From: Klenkia terrae
GTDB taxonomy: Bacteria; Actinomycetota; Actinomycetes; Mycobacteriales; Geodermatophilaceae
NCBI RefSeq assembly: GCF_900491935.1
Contig: NZ_UEXK01000004.1
Coordinates: 4,673,628 to 4,731,847 of the forward strand
Direction of reading: 5' to 3'
Length of the DNA: 58,220 nt
Position 1 is the stretch's first letter. Each line of letters starts with the position of its first letter. Shown piece by piece: positions 9,949 through 21,790 of this stretch. Position numbers and translations under genes: made by a program. The notes under the pieces were generated by a model. That model saw only the letters and a program-made list of their open reading frames with translations, was not told where the DNA came from and did not search any database.

Positions 9949-10586
9949 CGCTCCCGGTCGCCGTGGGGCGATCAGGACCGGCCCTGGTGCACGCCAGCCG
10001 TGCGGCTGAACTGCTGGTCCCGAACCGGTCCGCCGGGCCGCACGTGCTGGTCGCGACCGCCAGCAGGCACGGCGCCACCGCGGGCATCGCCGACCGCCTC
10101 GTCCACCTGCTGCAGGTCTCCCCCGCAGGACTGCGGTGCGGGCTGCGCGCGGTGGCGATCCCGGTCGAGCGGCAACCCGATCCCGCGCTGTTCGACGCGG
10201 TGGTGCTGGGCAGCGCCGTCTACGCGGGCCGCTGGCTCGAGTCGGCCCGGCACTACGCCACCGAGCACGCCTCCGGCCTGCGCGGGCTGCCGGTGTGGCT
10301 GTTCAGCAGCGGCCCCATCGGCCCGCGGCCGTTCCCCCCTGCCGACCCGTACGACGTCGAACCGCTCGCCGCCGTGGTCGGGGCACGGTCACACCGGGTC
10401 TTCCCCGGCCGGCTCCACGAGGACCTGCTGGGCCCCGAGGAGCTGGCCGTGGTCATCGCGATGCGCGCACCGACCGGCGACTTCCGCGACTGGCCGGCCG
10501 TCGGGAGCTGGGCAGCGGAGATCGCCGAGGACGTGGCCGGTCTTGCCCCCCGGGAGTCAGCCGCCGCGGTCCCCGGGCCGGGCTGA
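9945..10586 (+). CDS. Flavodoxin-domain protein (protoporphyrinogen oxidase HemG-like)
   Basis: This is a 213-residue protein with a flavodoxin-like fold. The phosphate-binding loop of the FMN site is TASRHGATAGIA near residue 37. It is followed by VVLGSAVYAGRW near residue 87 and LFSSGPIG near residue 118, as in flavodoxin-like menaquinone-dependent protoporphyrinogen oxidases. That enzyme activity is only a possibility; a general electron-transfer or quinone-reducing flavoprotein is equally likely. About 30 residues precede the first core strand. The GTG start overlaps the nitroreductase stop (GTGA), so two flavoproteins are made from coupled genes. Confidence 0.75.
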   Translation: MTLPVAVGRSGPALVHASRAAELLVPNRSAGPHVLVATASRHGATAGIADRLVHLLQVSPAGLRCGLRAVAIPVERQPDPALFDAVVLGSAVYAGRWLESARHYATEHASGLRGLPVWLFSSGPIGPRPFPPADPYDVEPLAAVVGARSHRVFPGRLHEDLLGPEELAVVIAMRAPTGDFRDWPAVGSWAAEIAEDVAGLAPRESAAAVPGPG

Positions 10587-10594
10587 CGTCCACC

Positions 10595-11623
10595 GTGCGG
10601 CACCTCCTCGGCGGGCAGGTGGGCCGGCTCGCGCTGACCGTCGCGGTCGTCGTCGTCGTCTTCGCCGGGGTCATGCCCCAGGTGGCGGACTACGGGCAGG
10701 CCTGGGGGCTCGTGACGTCCCTGACCGGGTCCGAGGTGGTGCTGCTGACCGTCGTCGGGGTGGTCAACCTGGTGTCGTTCGCCCCGCTGTGGGTGGCCTC
10801 CGCGCCGGGCCTCACCTGGGGGCGCGCGCTGCTGGCCGACCAGGCGTCGACCGCCGTCGCCAACGCCGTGCCCGTCGGGTTCGCCTTCGGCGTGGGCACC
10901 ACGGCGGCCATGTTCTCCTCGTTCGGCTTCTCGCCCGCCGTGACCACGCGTTCCATCGGGCTCACCGGCATCTGGAACAGCCTGGTCAAGCTGACGATGC
11001 CGGTGCTCTCCCTGGCCGGAGTCCTGCTGGTCGGCCACCCATCCGGTGGGCTCGCGGTGGCGGCGGTCCTGGGCGGTGCCGCCCTGCTGGCCGGCGTCGG
11101 CGTCCTGGTGGCCGCGCTGACCCACCGGCGGTCCGGCGACCGTCTCGCGGGCGGGGCCCAGCGGTTGGCCGGGTGGGCCGCCGGCCGGGTCGGACGCACC
11201 GCACCCACCGCCTGGGCCGAACGCCTGGACCGGTTCCGGGTGGATTCCCTGGAGCTGTTGCGACACCGCTGGGGGCGGCTGAGCCTGGCCGCGCTGGGCA
11301 GCCACGTCGCCTTGTTCCTCGTCCTGCTGGCGTGCCTGCGCACGATCGGCGGAGCAGCCTCCCAACTGCCCTGGGTGGTGGCGCTGGCGGTCTTCTCGGT
11401 GACCCGGCTGGTCACGATCCTGCCCGTCACCCCCGGCGCCCTCGGCGTCGCCGAGCTCAGCTACGTCGCCGGGCTCACCGCGGTCGGGGTCGGCGCCGGC
11501 GAGGCGGCGGGGGCCGTGCTGGTCTTCCGCTTCCTGACCTGGTTCGTGTCCATCCCGCTCGGGCTGGCGGCCTGGGTGCTGTGGCGCCACGGCCTCGGGC
11601 GGGTGGCTGTCGCCGGCCCCTGA
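10595..11623 (+). CDS. YbhN/UPF0104 (LPG-synthase transmembrane-like) membrane protein
   Basis: This is a 342-residue integral membrane protein of about eight hydrophobic segments, the first at residues 12-30. It lacks the C-terminal aminoacyl-transferase domain of lysyl-phosphatidylglycerol synthases, so it corresponds to the stand-alone membrane domain (UPF0104/YbhN). Such proteins are linked to lipid or polyprenyl-linked substrate movement. Motifs such as LPVTPGALGVAELS near residue 275 are characteristic. The GTG at 10595 begins 8 bp after the preceding stop; a CTG overlapping that stop is an alternative. The downstream 68 bp to the convergent ATPase gene shows only weak inverted repeats. 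Confidence 0.7.
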   Translation: MRHLLGGQVGRLALTVAVVVVVFAGVMPQVADYGQAWGLVTSLTGSEVVLLTVVGVVNLVSFAPLWVASAPGLTWGRALLADQASTAVANAVPVGFAFGVGTTAAMFSSFGFSPAVTTRSIGLTGIWNSLVKLTMPVLSLAGVLLVGHPSGGLAVAAVLGGAALLAGVGVLVAALTHRRSGDRLAGGAQRLAGWAAGRVGRTAPTAWAERLDRFRVDSLELLRHRWGRLSLAALGSHVALFLVLLACLRTIGGAASQLPWVVALAVFSVTRLVTILPVTPGALGVAELSYVAGLTAVGVGAGEAAGAVLVFRFLTWFVSIPLGLAAWVLWRHGLGRVAVAGP

Positions 11624-11691
11624 ACCGCGTCCCGTCCTCGTCGCCCGTCGCCGCACCGACCGGCCCGTCCACGCGCCGGCGAGGACGTCGG

Positions 11692-14295
<2,604 letters not shown>

Positions 14296-14419
14296 CGACG
14301 CTCCTCGCGGCCGTCGGCGGGTGACGACCGCTCCCCAGGTTGGGAGCCCGCGCCCCGGCGGACCAGTGCCCTCCGACCCCACCCCGGCTGCCGACGCATG
14401 CCGGACGACCCACGGGTGC

Positions 14420-14433
14420 GGGACCTGCGACCC
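14420..14433 (+). promoter_or_regulatory. Putative DevR box between mgtA and phosphoketolase
   Basis: GGGACCTGCGACCC on the plus strand is a close copy of the recurring island motif. It lies 35 bp before the phosphoketolase ATG and 124 bp from the mgtA start, inside the 173 bp divergent region. Either gene, or both, could be controlled. Confidence 0.45.
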
Positions 14434-14468
14434 CGTCGCCCCTGGACGGCATCGGGCACGGTCGAGGG

Positions 14469-16874
14469 ATGCCCGCCGCCACCGCCGTGCCCGCCGCACT
14501 CGCACCCGTCGACCACTACCCGGTCGAGGAGCTCGAGCTGGACCTCCGCTGGTGGGCCGCGGCCAACTACCTGACGGTCGGGCAGATCTACCTCACCGAG
14601 AACGCTTTGCTGCAGCGCCCGCTCACCCACGCCGACGTCAAGCCGCGACTGCTGGGCCACTGGGGCACCTCCCCCGGCCTCGCCGCCCTGTACGTGCAGC
14701 TGAACCGGCTGATCCGACGCACGGGGCAGGAGGTCCTGTACGTCACGGGACCGGGCCACGGCGGGCCGGCGCTGGTCGCCGCCACCTGGCTGGAGGGCAC
14801 CTACAGCGAGCTCTACCCCGCCGTCGGGCCCGACGCGGCCGGCGTCCGGGCGCTGTTCCGGCAGTTCTCCACCCCCGGCGGCATCCCGAGCCACGTCGGC
14901 GTCCCCACCCCGGGGTCGATCCACGAGGGCGGCGAGCTCGGGTACGCCCTGGTGCACGCCGCCGGGGCCGCCTTCGACCACCCCGACCTGCTGGTCGCCT
15001 GCGTGGTCGGCGACGGCGAGGCCGAGACCGGCCCGCTGTCCGGGTCCTGGAAGGTCCCGGCGTTCCTGGACGCCCGCCGGGACGGCGCGGTGCTGCCGGT
15101 GCTGCACCTCAACGGCTACAAGATCAGCGGGGCCACCGTGTGGGGCCGCTCCTCCGACGAGGAGGTCTGCGGGTACCTGCGGAGCCAGGGGTGGGCGCCG
15201 GTGGTGGTCGCCGGCGACGACCCCCGGCTGGTGTTCACCGACCTGCAGGCCGCTCTGACCGACGCGCACGCCCGGATCAGGCAGATCCAGGACCACGCCC
15301 GCAGCGGCGGGGACGACCTCCGCCCGGGGTGGCCGGCGATCGTGCTGCGCACCCCCAAGGGCTGGACCGGCCCGGACGTCGTGGACGGCGTCCAGGTGCA
15401 GGGCACCTTCCGCGCCCACCAGGTGCCGCTGTCGGGGGTGCAGACCGACGACGCACACCTCGCGCTGCTGGAGACCTGGCTGCGCAGCTACGAGCCCGAC
15501 CAGCAGTTCCCCGGCGGCCGGCTGGCCCCCGAGCTCGCCGGGCTCGCACCGGTCGGCGACCTGCGGATGGGGTCCACGCCGTACGCCAACGGTGGCCGGC
15601 TCCGTCGTCCACTGGACCTCCCGGCGCTGGCCGGCTACGCCCTCGACGTCCCCTCCCCCGGGACCGTCTCGGCGGAGACCACGCACCCCCTCGGCGAGCT
15701 GCTCGCCGAGATCTACCGACGGACGACGACGCCCGACGGCGGCGGGACGTTCCGGCTCTTCAGCCCCGACGAGACCGCCAGCAACCGGCTGCAGTCGGTG
15801 TTCGAGGTGACCGACCGCTGCCTGCAGGCGCAGGTGCTGCCCACCGACGACCACCTCTCCCCGCACGGCCGGGTGATGGAGGTGCTCAGCGAGCACCTCT
15901 GCGAGGGGTGGCTGGAGGGCTACCTGCTGTCTGGCCGGCACGGGCTGTTCGCCACCTACGAGGCCTTCGCCATGGTCAGCGCCTCGATGGTGGTGCAGCA
16001 CGTGAAGTGGCTGCAGCACGCGGCCGAGGTGCCGTGGCGGGAGCCGGTGTCCAGCCTGACGATCCTGCTGACCAGCACCTGCTGGCGCAACGACCACAAC
16101 GGCTTCAGCCACCAGGGCCCCGGGCTGATCGACACGGTGCTGCCGCTGTCGCCCCAGGTGGTGCGGGTCTGGCTGCCGCCGGACGCCAACTGCCTTCTCT
16201 CGATCGCCCGGCACTGCCTGCAGAGCACCGACCACGTCAACCTGGTCGTGGCCGACAAGCAGCAGCACCTGCAGTACCTGACCCTGGCTGAGGCCGAGGC
16301 GCACTGCGCGGCCGGTGCGTCGGTGTGGGACTGGGCCGGGACCGAGCGCGTCACCGGCGACCCGGACGTCGTCCTCGCGGCGGCCGGGGACGTGCCCACG
16401 CTGGAGGTGCTGGCCGCTGCCGAGCTGCTCCGGCACGGCGTGCCCGACCTGGCGCTGCGGGTGGTCAACGTGGTCGACCTGATGGGCCTCCTCCCGTCCG
16501 ACGTGCACCCGCACGGCTTCTCCGCCGACCACTTCCGCCGGCTGTTCACCGACACCGCCGACGTGGTGGTGGCCTTCCACGGCTACCCGCGGGCCGTGCA
16601 CCAGCTGCTGCACGGCCGGCCGGGCACCGCCCGCTTCCACGTGCGCGGGTTCGAGGAGCAGGGGACGACGACGACGCCCTTCGACATGGTGGTGCTCAAC
16701 CGGATGAGCCGGTACCACCTCGTGCTGCTCGCCCTCGCCCACGCCCCGTCGGGCCTCGCCGGCGCCGACGAGCTGGCCGCGACGTGCCGCGACCAGCTCG
16801 CCCGGCACCACGCGTACGTGCGCGAGCACTTCGAGGACCTCCCCGAGGTGCGCGACTGGACCTGGACCGGCTGA
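14469..16874 (+). CDS. xfp: Phosphoketolase (xylulose-5-phosphate / fructose-6-phosphate)
   Basis: This is a full-length 801-residue thiamine-diphosphate enzyme. It would split xylulose-5-P, and often fructose-6-P, with phosphate to give acetyl phosphate plus a C3 or C4 sugar phosphate. The TPP/Mg motif GDGEAETGPLSGSW lies near residue 180, the N-terminal RWWAAANYLTVGQIYL matches the family, and SSLTILLTSTCWRNDHNGFSHQ is the conserved central block. Substrate preference is not readable. The ATG at 14469 is preceded by GAGGG with almost no spacer, so initiation may be weak. It is followed after 3 bp by the ATPase gene, suggesting an operon through 21790. Acetyl phosphate formation would support redox-balanced metabolism in low oxygen. 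Confidence 0.93.
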   Translation: MPAATAVPAALAPVDHYPVEELELDLRWWAAANYLTVGQIYLTENALLQRPLTHADVKPRLLGHWGTSPGLAALYVQLNRLIRRTGQEVLYVTGPGHGGPALVAATWLEGTYSELYPAVGPDAAGVRALFRQFSTPGGIPSHVGVPTPGSIHEGGELGYALVHAAGAAFDHPDLLVACVVGDGEAETGPLSGSWKVPAFLDARRDGAVLPVLHLNGYKISGATVWGRSSDEEVCGYLRSQGWAPVVVAGDDPRLVFTDLQAALTDAHARIRQIQDHARSGGDDLRPGWPAIVLRTPKGWTGPDVVDGVQVQGTFRAHQVPLSGVQTDDAHLALLETWLRSYEPDQQFPGGRLAPELAGLAPVGDLRMGSTPYANGGRLRRPLDLPALAGYALDVPSPGTVSAETTHPLGELLAEIYRRTTTPDGGGTFRLFSPDETASNRLQSVFEVTDRCLQAQVLPTDDHLSPHGRVMEVLSEHLCEGWLEGYLLSGRHGLFATYEAFAMVSASMVVQHVKWLQHAAEVPWREPVSSLTILLTSTCWRNDHNGFSHQGPGLIDTVLPLSPQVVRVWLPPDANCLLSIARHCLQSTDHVNLVVADKQQHLQYLTLAEAEAHCAAGASVWDWAGTERVTGDPDVVLAAAGDVPTLEVLAAAELLRHGVPDLALRVVNVVDLMGLLPSDVHPHGFSADHFRRLFTDTADVVVAFHGYPRAVHQLLHGRPGTARFHVRGFEEQGTTTTPFDMVVLNRMSRYHLVLLALAHAPSGLAGADELAATCRDQLARHHAYVREHFEDLPEVRDWTWTG

Positions 16875-16877
16875 CCG

Positions 16878-19649
16878 GTGGGCGTCTCCCTGCGCAGTGC
16901 CCAGTCGGCCGAAGACGTGGTCGGCGAGCTCGGCACCGACGCCGAGCGGGGCCTGCCGGTGGCCGAGGCAGCCCGGCGGCTCGCCGCGGACGGTCCGAAC
17001 CTGCTGCCCAGCACTGCGCCCGACAGCCGGTTCGTGCGGGTGCTGCGCCAGCTGTCCAACCCGCTGGTGGTCGTGCTGCTCGTCGCGGGCACGGTCACCC
17101 TCGCGCTCGGCGAGTACGTGGACGCCGTCGTCGTGCTCGGTGTGGTCCTGGCCAACACGGTCGTCGGGTACGTGCAGGAGGCCCGGGCGCAGTCCGCGCT
17201 GCGGGCGCTGCAGGACCTGGTGTTCACGGACGCCCGGGTGGTGCGGGACGGGGCCACCCGCTCGGTGCCGTCGGCCGACCTCGTCGTCGGGGACCTGGTG
17301 CTGGTGGAGGCCGGGGACGCCGTCCCGGCCGACGGCCGACTGCTCCGCTCCCGGGAGCTGCGGGTCGACGAGTCGGCCTTGACCGGTGAGTCCGCACCGG
17401 TGGCCAAGGACCCCGCGGTCCTCGCGGTCGGCACGGCCGCCGCCGACCAGCGGAACACGGTGTTCGCCGGCAGCCTGGTCACCGCCGGGGCCGGTGCCTG
17501 CGTGGTCACGGCGACCGGCGCCGACACCGAGCTCGGCGGCATCGACGGCCTGGTCAGCGGGGTCGTGTCGCTCGAGACCCCGCTCACCCGTCAGCTCGGT
17601 CGCTTCAGCGGGATCCTCACGGTGGTCATCCTCGGCCTGGCCGCGGCGACCTCGGTGGTCGGCGTCCTCCGTGGCCTGGACGCCGGGGAGGTCGTCACCT
17701 CGGCCGTCGCGCTCGCCGTGGGTGCCATCCCGGAGGGGCTGCCCGCCGCAGTCACCGTCACCCTTGCCATCGGCGCCGCCCGGATGGCGAAGCGCCGGGC
17801 CGTCGTCCGGCAGCTGCCCGCGGTGGAGACCCTGGGCAGCACGACGGTCATCTGCACCGACAAGACCGGCACGCTCACCGAGAACCAGATGACCGTCCGG
17901 GTGGTCTGGACCTGCGCCGGTGACCACGAGGTGACCGGTTCGGGGTACGCGCCCACCGGGGACGTGCTCGATCCCGCGGGCACCGTGCTGCTGGGTACGG
18001 CCGTGCCCGAGGCGCTGCGCTGGACGCTGCTGGCCGGGGCCGCCTGCAACGACGCGGTGCTGCGCCGCCGGCCCGACGGCGGGGGAACCGAGGTCGTGGG
18101 CGACCCCACGGAGGGCGCCCTCCTGGTCTCGGCCGGCAAGGCCGGGATCGACACGGAGGACTTCCCGCGGGTGGACGTCGTCCTGTTCAGCTCCGGACGC
18201 CGCTACATGGCCACCCTGCACGACCACGGCGACCACCGGGTGGTGCTGGCCAAGGGCGGCGTCGAGGCGGTCCTGGCCCTCTGTGGGTCCCAGCTCGGGC
18301 CCGACGGCGACCGGGTGCCCCTCGACGTCGCCGGCATCGCGCGGGAGTCCGACCGGCTGGCCGCGGCCGGCCTGCGGGTGCTGGCCACCGCCGCGCTGAC
18401 GGTGGACGCCGACCACCGGCTGGCCGAGGTCGACCTGCCGGGGAGCCTGGTGTTCACCGGCCTGCAGGCCATGCTGGACCCCCCGCGCGCCTCCGCGGTG
18501 CACGCCGTCACCAGCTGCCGCACGGCAGGCATCCGGGTCGTGATGATCACCGGCGACCACGCCGCGACCGCGACGGCCATCGCCGTCCAGGTGGGCATCC
18601 TCCGGGCACGGTCGGACGGCGACGTGCTGACCGGCGCCGACCTGACCGCCCTGACCGCGTCCTCTCCGACCGCCTTCGACGGGGCCGTCGGCCGGGCCGC
18701 GGTGTTCGCCCGGGTGTCCCCCGAGCAGAAGCTGCGGCTGGTGCAGTCCCTCCAGGACGCCGGCGCCGTCGTCGCGATGACCGGTGACGGGGTGAACGAC
18801 GCCCCGGCCCTGCGCCAGGCCGACATCGGCGTGGCCATGGGGCGCGGCGGCACCGAGGTCGCCAAGGAGGCCGCCGACGTCGTGCTCGCCGACGACGACT
18901 TCGGCACCGTCGAGGCCGCGGTCGAGGAGGGCCGCGGCGTCTTCGACAACATCTCGAAGTTCATCGTGTGGACGCTGCCCACCAACGCGGCCGAGGGCCT
19001 GGTCATCCTGGTGGCGATCGTCCTCGGGACGGCACTGCCGATCCTGCCCACGCAGATCCTGTGGATCAACATGACCACCGCCGTCCTCCTCGGGCTGACG
19101 CTGGCCTTCGAGCCGCACGGGGCCGACACCATGACGCGCCCACCGCGCCGCCCGGGTACACCGTTGCTGACCGCGTCCCTGGTGTCCCGGGTGCTGCTGG
19201 TCTCCGCGGTCCTCGTCGCCGGCACCTGGTACCTCTTCCAGCAGCAGGTCGACGCCGGGGCCACGCTGCCTGAGGCCCGCACCGCGGCGATGGACCTGTT
19301 CGTCGCGGTGCAGGTGCTCTACCTCTTCAGCTGCCGGTCCCTCGTCGGCCCGTCGTGGCGGGTCGGGCTGCTGACCAACCGGTGGCTCGTCGGCGGCGTG
19401 CTGCTGCAGGTGGTCGCCCAGCTCGCCATCACCTACCTGCCGGCCATGAACGACCTGTTCCAGACCGCCCCCGTCGACGCCGGCACCTGGCTGCGCATCG
19501 CGGTCCTGGCGACCGTCGCGTGGGCCGTCGTCGCCGTCGACGAGCACGTGCGGGGTCGGCGGCGAGCCGACCGCGGGCCGAACGGCGTCCGGGTCGGGAC
19601 GTCGGACCCTCCCGGGCCGGCGGCCCGCCCGGCAGCCTCGAGCACATGA
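16878..19649 (+). CDS. ctpF: CtpF-like P-type cation-transporting ATPase
   Basis: This is a 923-residue type II P-type ATPase, which exports or imports cations at the membrane. It has an N-terminal cation-ATPase domain, LTGES, the ion-site helix motif IPEGLPAAVT, DKTGTLTENQMTV, GDGVNDAPALRQADIG and a C-terminal six-helix domain. The layout and the IPEGLPA sequence resemble mycobacterial CtpF, a DosR-regulon ATPase proposed to move Ca2+ or other alkali/alkaline earth ions. The GTG at 16878 follows the phosphoketolase stop by 3 bp. The final 30 residues are Arg/Pro/Ala-rich. Its stop overlaps the next gene's ATG (ATGA). Confidence 0.87.
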   Translation: MGVSLRSAQSAEDVVGELGTDAERGLPVAEAARRLAADGPNLLPSTAPDSRFVRVLRQLSNPLVVVLLVAGTVTLALGEYVDAVVVLGVVLANTVVGYVQEARAQSALRALQDLVFTDARVVRDGATRSVPSADLVVGDLVLVEAGDAVPADGRLLRSRELRVDESALTGESAPVAKDPAVLAVGTAAADQRNTVFAGSLVTAGAGACVVTATGADTELGGIDGLVSGVVSLETPLTRQLGRFSGILTVVILGLAAATSVVGVLRGLDAGEVVTSAVALAVGAIPEGLPAAVTVTLAIGAARMAKRRAVVRQLPAVETLGSTTVICTDKTGTLTENQMTVRVVWTCAGDHEVTGSGYAPTGDVLDPAGTVLLGTAVPEALRWTLLAGAACNDAVLRRRPDGGGTEVVGDPTEGALLVSAGKAGIDTEDFPRVDVVLFSSGRRYMATLHDHGDHRVVLAKGGVEAVLALCGSQLGPDGDRVPLDVAGIARESDRLAAAGLRVLATAALTVDADHRLAEVDLPGSLVFTGLQAMLDPPRASAVHAVTSCRTAGIRVVMITGDHAATATAIAVQVGILRARSDGDVLTGADLTALTASSPTAFDGAVGRAAVFARVSPEQKLRLVQSLQDAGAVVAMTGDGVNDAPALRQADIGVAMGRGGTEVAKEAADVVLADDDFGTVEAAVEEGRGVFDNISKFIVWTLPTNAAEGLVILVAIVLGTALPILPTQILWINMTTAVLLGLTLAFEPHGADTMTRPPRRPGTPLLTASLVSRVLLVSAVLVAGTWYLFQQQVDAGATLPEARTAAMDLFVAVQVLYLFSCRSLVGPSWRVGLLTNRWLVGGVLLQVVAQLAITYLPAMNDLFQTAPVDAGTWLRIAVLATVAWAVVAVDEHVRGRRRADRGPNGVRVGTSDPPGPAARPAASST

Positions 19650-20050
19650 CCCGGCAGACCGACGACCGACACCGCTGGACCGATCCCCGCACCCGGGCGA
19701 CCGACTCCCTCGCCACCGGTGAGTCCGCCCCCACCAGCAGCGTCACCCTCACCGGCCCCGACCAGGTGACCGTGGTCAGCGGCGGGGTGACCGTGGCGCA
19801 GGCCGACGTCGTCCCGGGCCCGCAGGTCGTGCTCCGCTTTTGGGTGGCCAGCCACTCGCTCACCGCCGACACACGCGCCGAGCTGCTCCGCACCGCCTTC
19901 TCCCACGCGGCCCTGGTGCCCCGGCAGCGGGTGCTGGCCACCGTCCCGCACGAGGAGAGCGACCTCGTCGCCGCGCTGCACGATCACCTCACGGTGACCA
20001 GCACCCACGTCGCCGGTGCGACCTGCCTCGTCGAGGGGCACGTCACCTGA
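19646..20050 (+). CDS. Small protein of unknown function in the phosphoketolase operon
   Basis: This 134-residue protein is not recognised. It has a polar, charged first 30 residues, then a beta-rich stretch (VTLTGPDQVTVVSGGVTVAQ) and an alpha/beta part with TRAELLRTAFSHAALVPRQR. There is no membrane span or signal peptide. The ATG overlaps the ATPase stop by 4 bp, so translation is probably coupled, and the next gene follows after 40 bp. A cytoplasmic accessory or regulatory role is possible but not shown. Confidence 0.6.
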   Translation: MTRQTDDRHRWTDPRTRATDSLATGESAPTSSVTLTGPDQVTVVSGGVTVAQADVVPGPQVVLRFWVASHSLTADTRAELLRTAFSHAALVPRQRVLATVPHEESDLVAALHDHLTVTSTHVAGATCLVEGHVT

Positions 20051-20090
20051 GCGGGGTCCCACCCACCACGACGACCCGGCAGGAGGAACC

Positions 20091-20738
20091 GTGCAGGCCA
20101 TGGACGTCATGACCCGAGAGGTCACGACGGTGGGACCGCAGACCACCGTGCAGGACGCCGGGAGGGCGATCACCGCCCGGGCGGTCGCGGCCCTCCCGGT
20201 CGTGGACGCCGACGGGCAGCTGGTCGGCATCGTCGGCGAGGGCGACCTGCTCCGCGACCAGGTGCCCCCCGACCCGCGCCTGCACCTGGGTCGGGACGTG
20301 GCCTCCCCCCGACCCCGTCCACGGGTCGTGGCCGACGTGATGACCACCCCGGTGCGCACCGTCGGTCACCACGACGACCTGTCCGACGTCGCCACGCTGC
20401 TGGTCGAGGGCCGGTTGCGCAGCGTCCCGGTGATGGCGAACGGCGCGATGGTCGGCATCCTCGGCCGGCGCGACCTGCTGGGCACCCTCATCCGCACTGA
20501 CGAGTCCGTCCGCGCCGAGGTACTGGACCTGCTGGAGCGCTACACCGGCGAGCGGGACACCTTCGACGTCGAGGTGCTGTCGGGTGCGACCACGGTGGCC
20601 CGCACCCGCGGGACCCCGGCCGTCTCGCCGGCGACCGAGCACCGCGCCCTGGACTCCCTGGCCCGCACCGTGCCGGGGGTCCGCGCCGTCGTCGTCCGGT
20701 CGTCGGACGACCTCCCCCATCGAGAGGAAGCATCGTGA
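20091..20738 (+). CDS. CBS-domain pair protein with C-terminal BON-like domain
   Basis: This 215-residue protein has two CBS motifs: DVMTREVTTV near residue 5 and DVMTTPVRTV near residue 84. Each is followed by the usual hydrophobic strand and GIVGEGDLL or GILGRRDLL. Residues 145-210 look like a BON domain. Paired CBS domains bind adenosyl nucleotides and act as energy sensors; Hrp1 of the mycobacterial DosR regulon is a CBS-only relative. The GTG at 20091 is preferred to the ATG at 20100 because AGGAGG ends 4 bases before it. Its stop overlaps the next gene's GTG (GTGA). Confidence 0.83.
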   Translation: MQAMDVMTREVTTVGPQTTVQDAGRAITARAVAALPVVDADGQLVGIVGEGDLLRDQVPPDPRLHLGRDVASPRPRPRVVADVMTTPVRTVGHHDDLSDVATLLVEGRLRSVPVMANGAMVGILGRRDLLGTLIRTDESVRAEVLDLLERYTGERDTFDVEVLSGATTVARTRGTPAVSPATEHRALDSLARTVPGVRAVVVRSSDDLPHREEAS

Positions 20739-21790
20739 GAGCCGCCCGCTGGCACGGCCGCAAGGACATCCGGATCGAGGAGGTGCCCGAGCCGCAGCTG
20801 CGGCCGGGCACCGTGGCCATCGACATCGCCTGGTGCGGCATCTGCGGCAGCGACCTCCACGAGTACCTGGAGGGCCCGATCTTCATCCCGCCGCACGGCC
20901 ACCCGCACCCCGTCTCCGGGGAGTCCGCCCCCGTGGTCATGGGCCACGAGTTCTCCGGCACCGTGACCGCCCTCGGCGACGGGGTCGACGACCTGACCGT
21001 CGGTGAGTCCGTCGTGGTCGAGCCCTACCTGATCGCCGAGGACGTCGACACCACGCCGGGCCAGCCCTACCAGCTCTCCCACGACATGAACTTCATCGGC
21101 CTGGGCGGGGGCGGCGGCGGCCTGAGCGAGAAGGTGGTCGTCCCGCGCCGGTGGGTGCACCCGGTCGAGGACATCCCGCTCGACCAGGCCGCCCTCGTCG
21201 AGCCGCTGGCGGTCGGCCACCACGCCTTCGTGCGCAGCGGAGCGGGCGCGGGGGACGTCGCGCTGATCGGTGGTGCCGGCCCGATCGGGCTGCTGCTCGG
21301 GGCGCTGCTCACCGCGGAGGGCCTGACGGTGGTCATGACCGAGGTGAGTGCCGCCCGCAAGGCCAAGGCCGTCGAGACCGGCGCCGCCGCCCACGTGCTC
21401 GACCCCACCGAGGGCGACGTCGCCGCACGCGTGCGCGAGCTGACCGGCGGGCGGGGGGCCGACGTGGGCTTCGAGTGCTCCAGCGTCGACGCCGTCCTGG
21501 ACACCCTGCTCGACGCGGTCCGGCCCGGTGGCGTCGTCGTGAACGTCTCCATCTGGGGACACCAGCCGGGGGGGGACCTGCAGAAGCTGGTGCTCAAGGA
21601 GATCGACCTGCGCGGCACGATCGCCTACGCCGGCGACCACCCCGCCACGATCGAGCTGGTGCGCAGCGGCCAGGTCGACCTGGCCCCGTTCATCACCGCC
21701 CACATCGACCTGGCCGATCTGGTGGAGCAGGGGTTCGAGACCCTCGTGCACCGCAACGACACCCAGGTCAAGATCCTCGTTCGCCCCTGA
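20735..21790 (+). CDS. bdhA: (R,R)-2,3-butanediol dehydrogenase-like zinc alcohol dehydrogenase
   Basis: This 351-residue medium-chain dehydrogenase would use NAD(H) to interconvert acetoin and 2,3-butanediol or related alcohols. Catalytic zinc residues are seen in WCGICGSDLHEY and GHEFSG, and the cofactor loop is GGAGPIGLLLGAL. The four-cysteine structural zinc loop is absent, replaced by a loop leading to FIGLGGGGGGLSE, as in Bacillus BdhA. The C-terminal ending QVKILVRP also matches BdhA. The GTG overlaps the CBS gene stop, and GAGAGGAAG lies just upstream. As the last gene of the operon it gives a plausible NADH sink under low oxygen. Substrate is inferred from family similarity. Confidence 0.82.
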   Translation: MRAARWHGRKDIRIEEVPEPQLRPGTVAIDIAWCGICGSDLHEYLEGPIFIPPHGHPHPVSGESAPVVMGHEFSGTVTALGDGVDDLTVGESVVVEPYLIAEDVDTTPGQPYQLSHDMNFIGLGGGGGGLSEKVVVPRRWVHPVEDIPLDQAALVEPLAVGHHAFVRSGAGAGDVALIGGAGPIGLLLGALLTAEGLTVVMTEVSAARKAKAVETGAAAHVLDPTEGDVAARVRELTGGRGADVGFECSSVDAVLDTLLDAVRPGGVVVNVSIWGHQPGGDLQKLVLKEIDLRGTIAYAGDHPATIELVRSGQVDLAPFITAHIDLADLVEQGFETLVHRNDTQVKILVRP

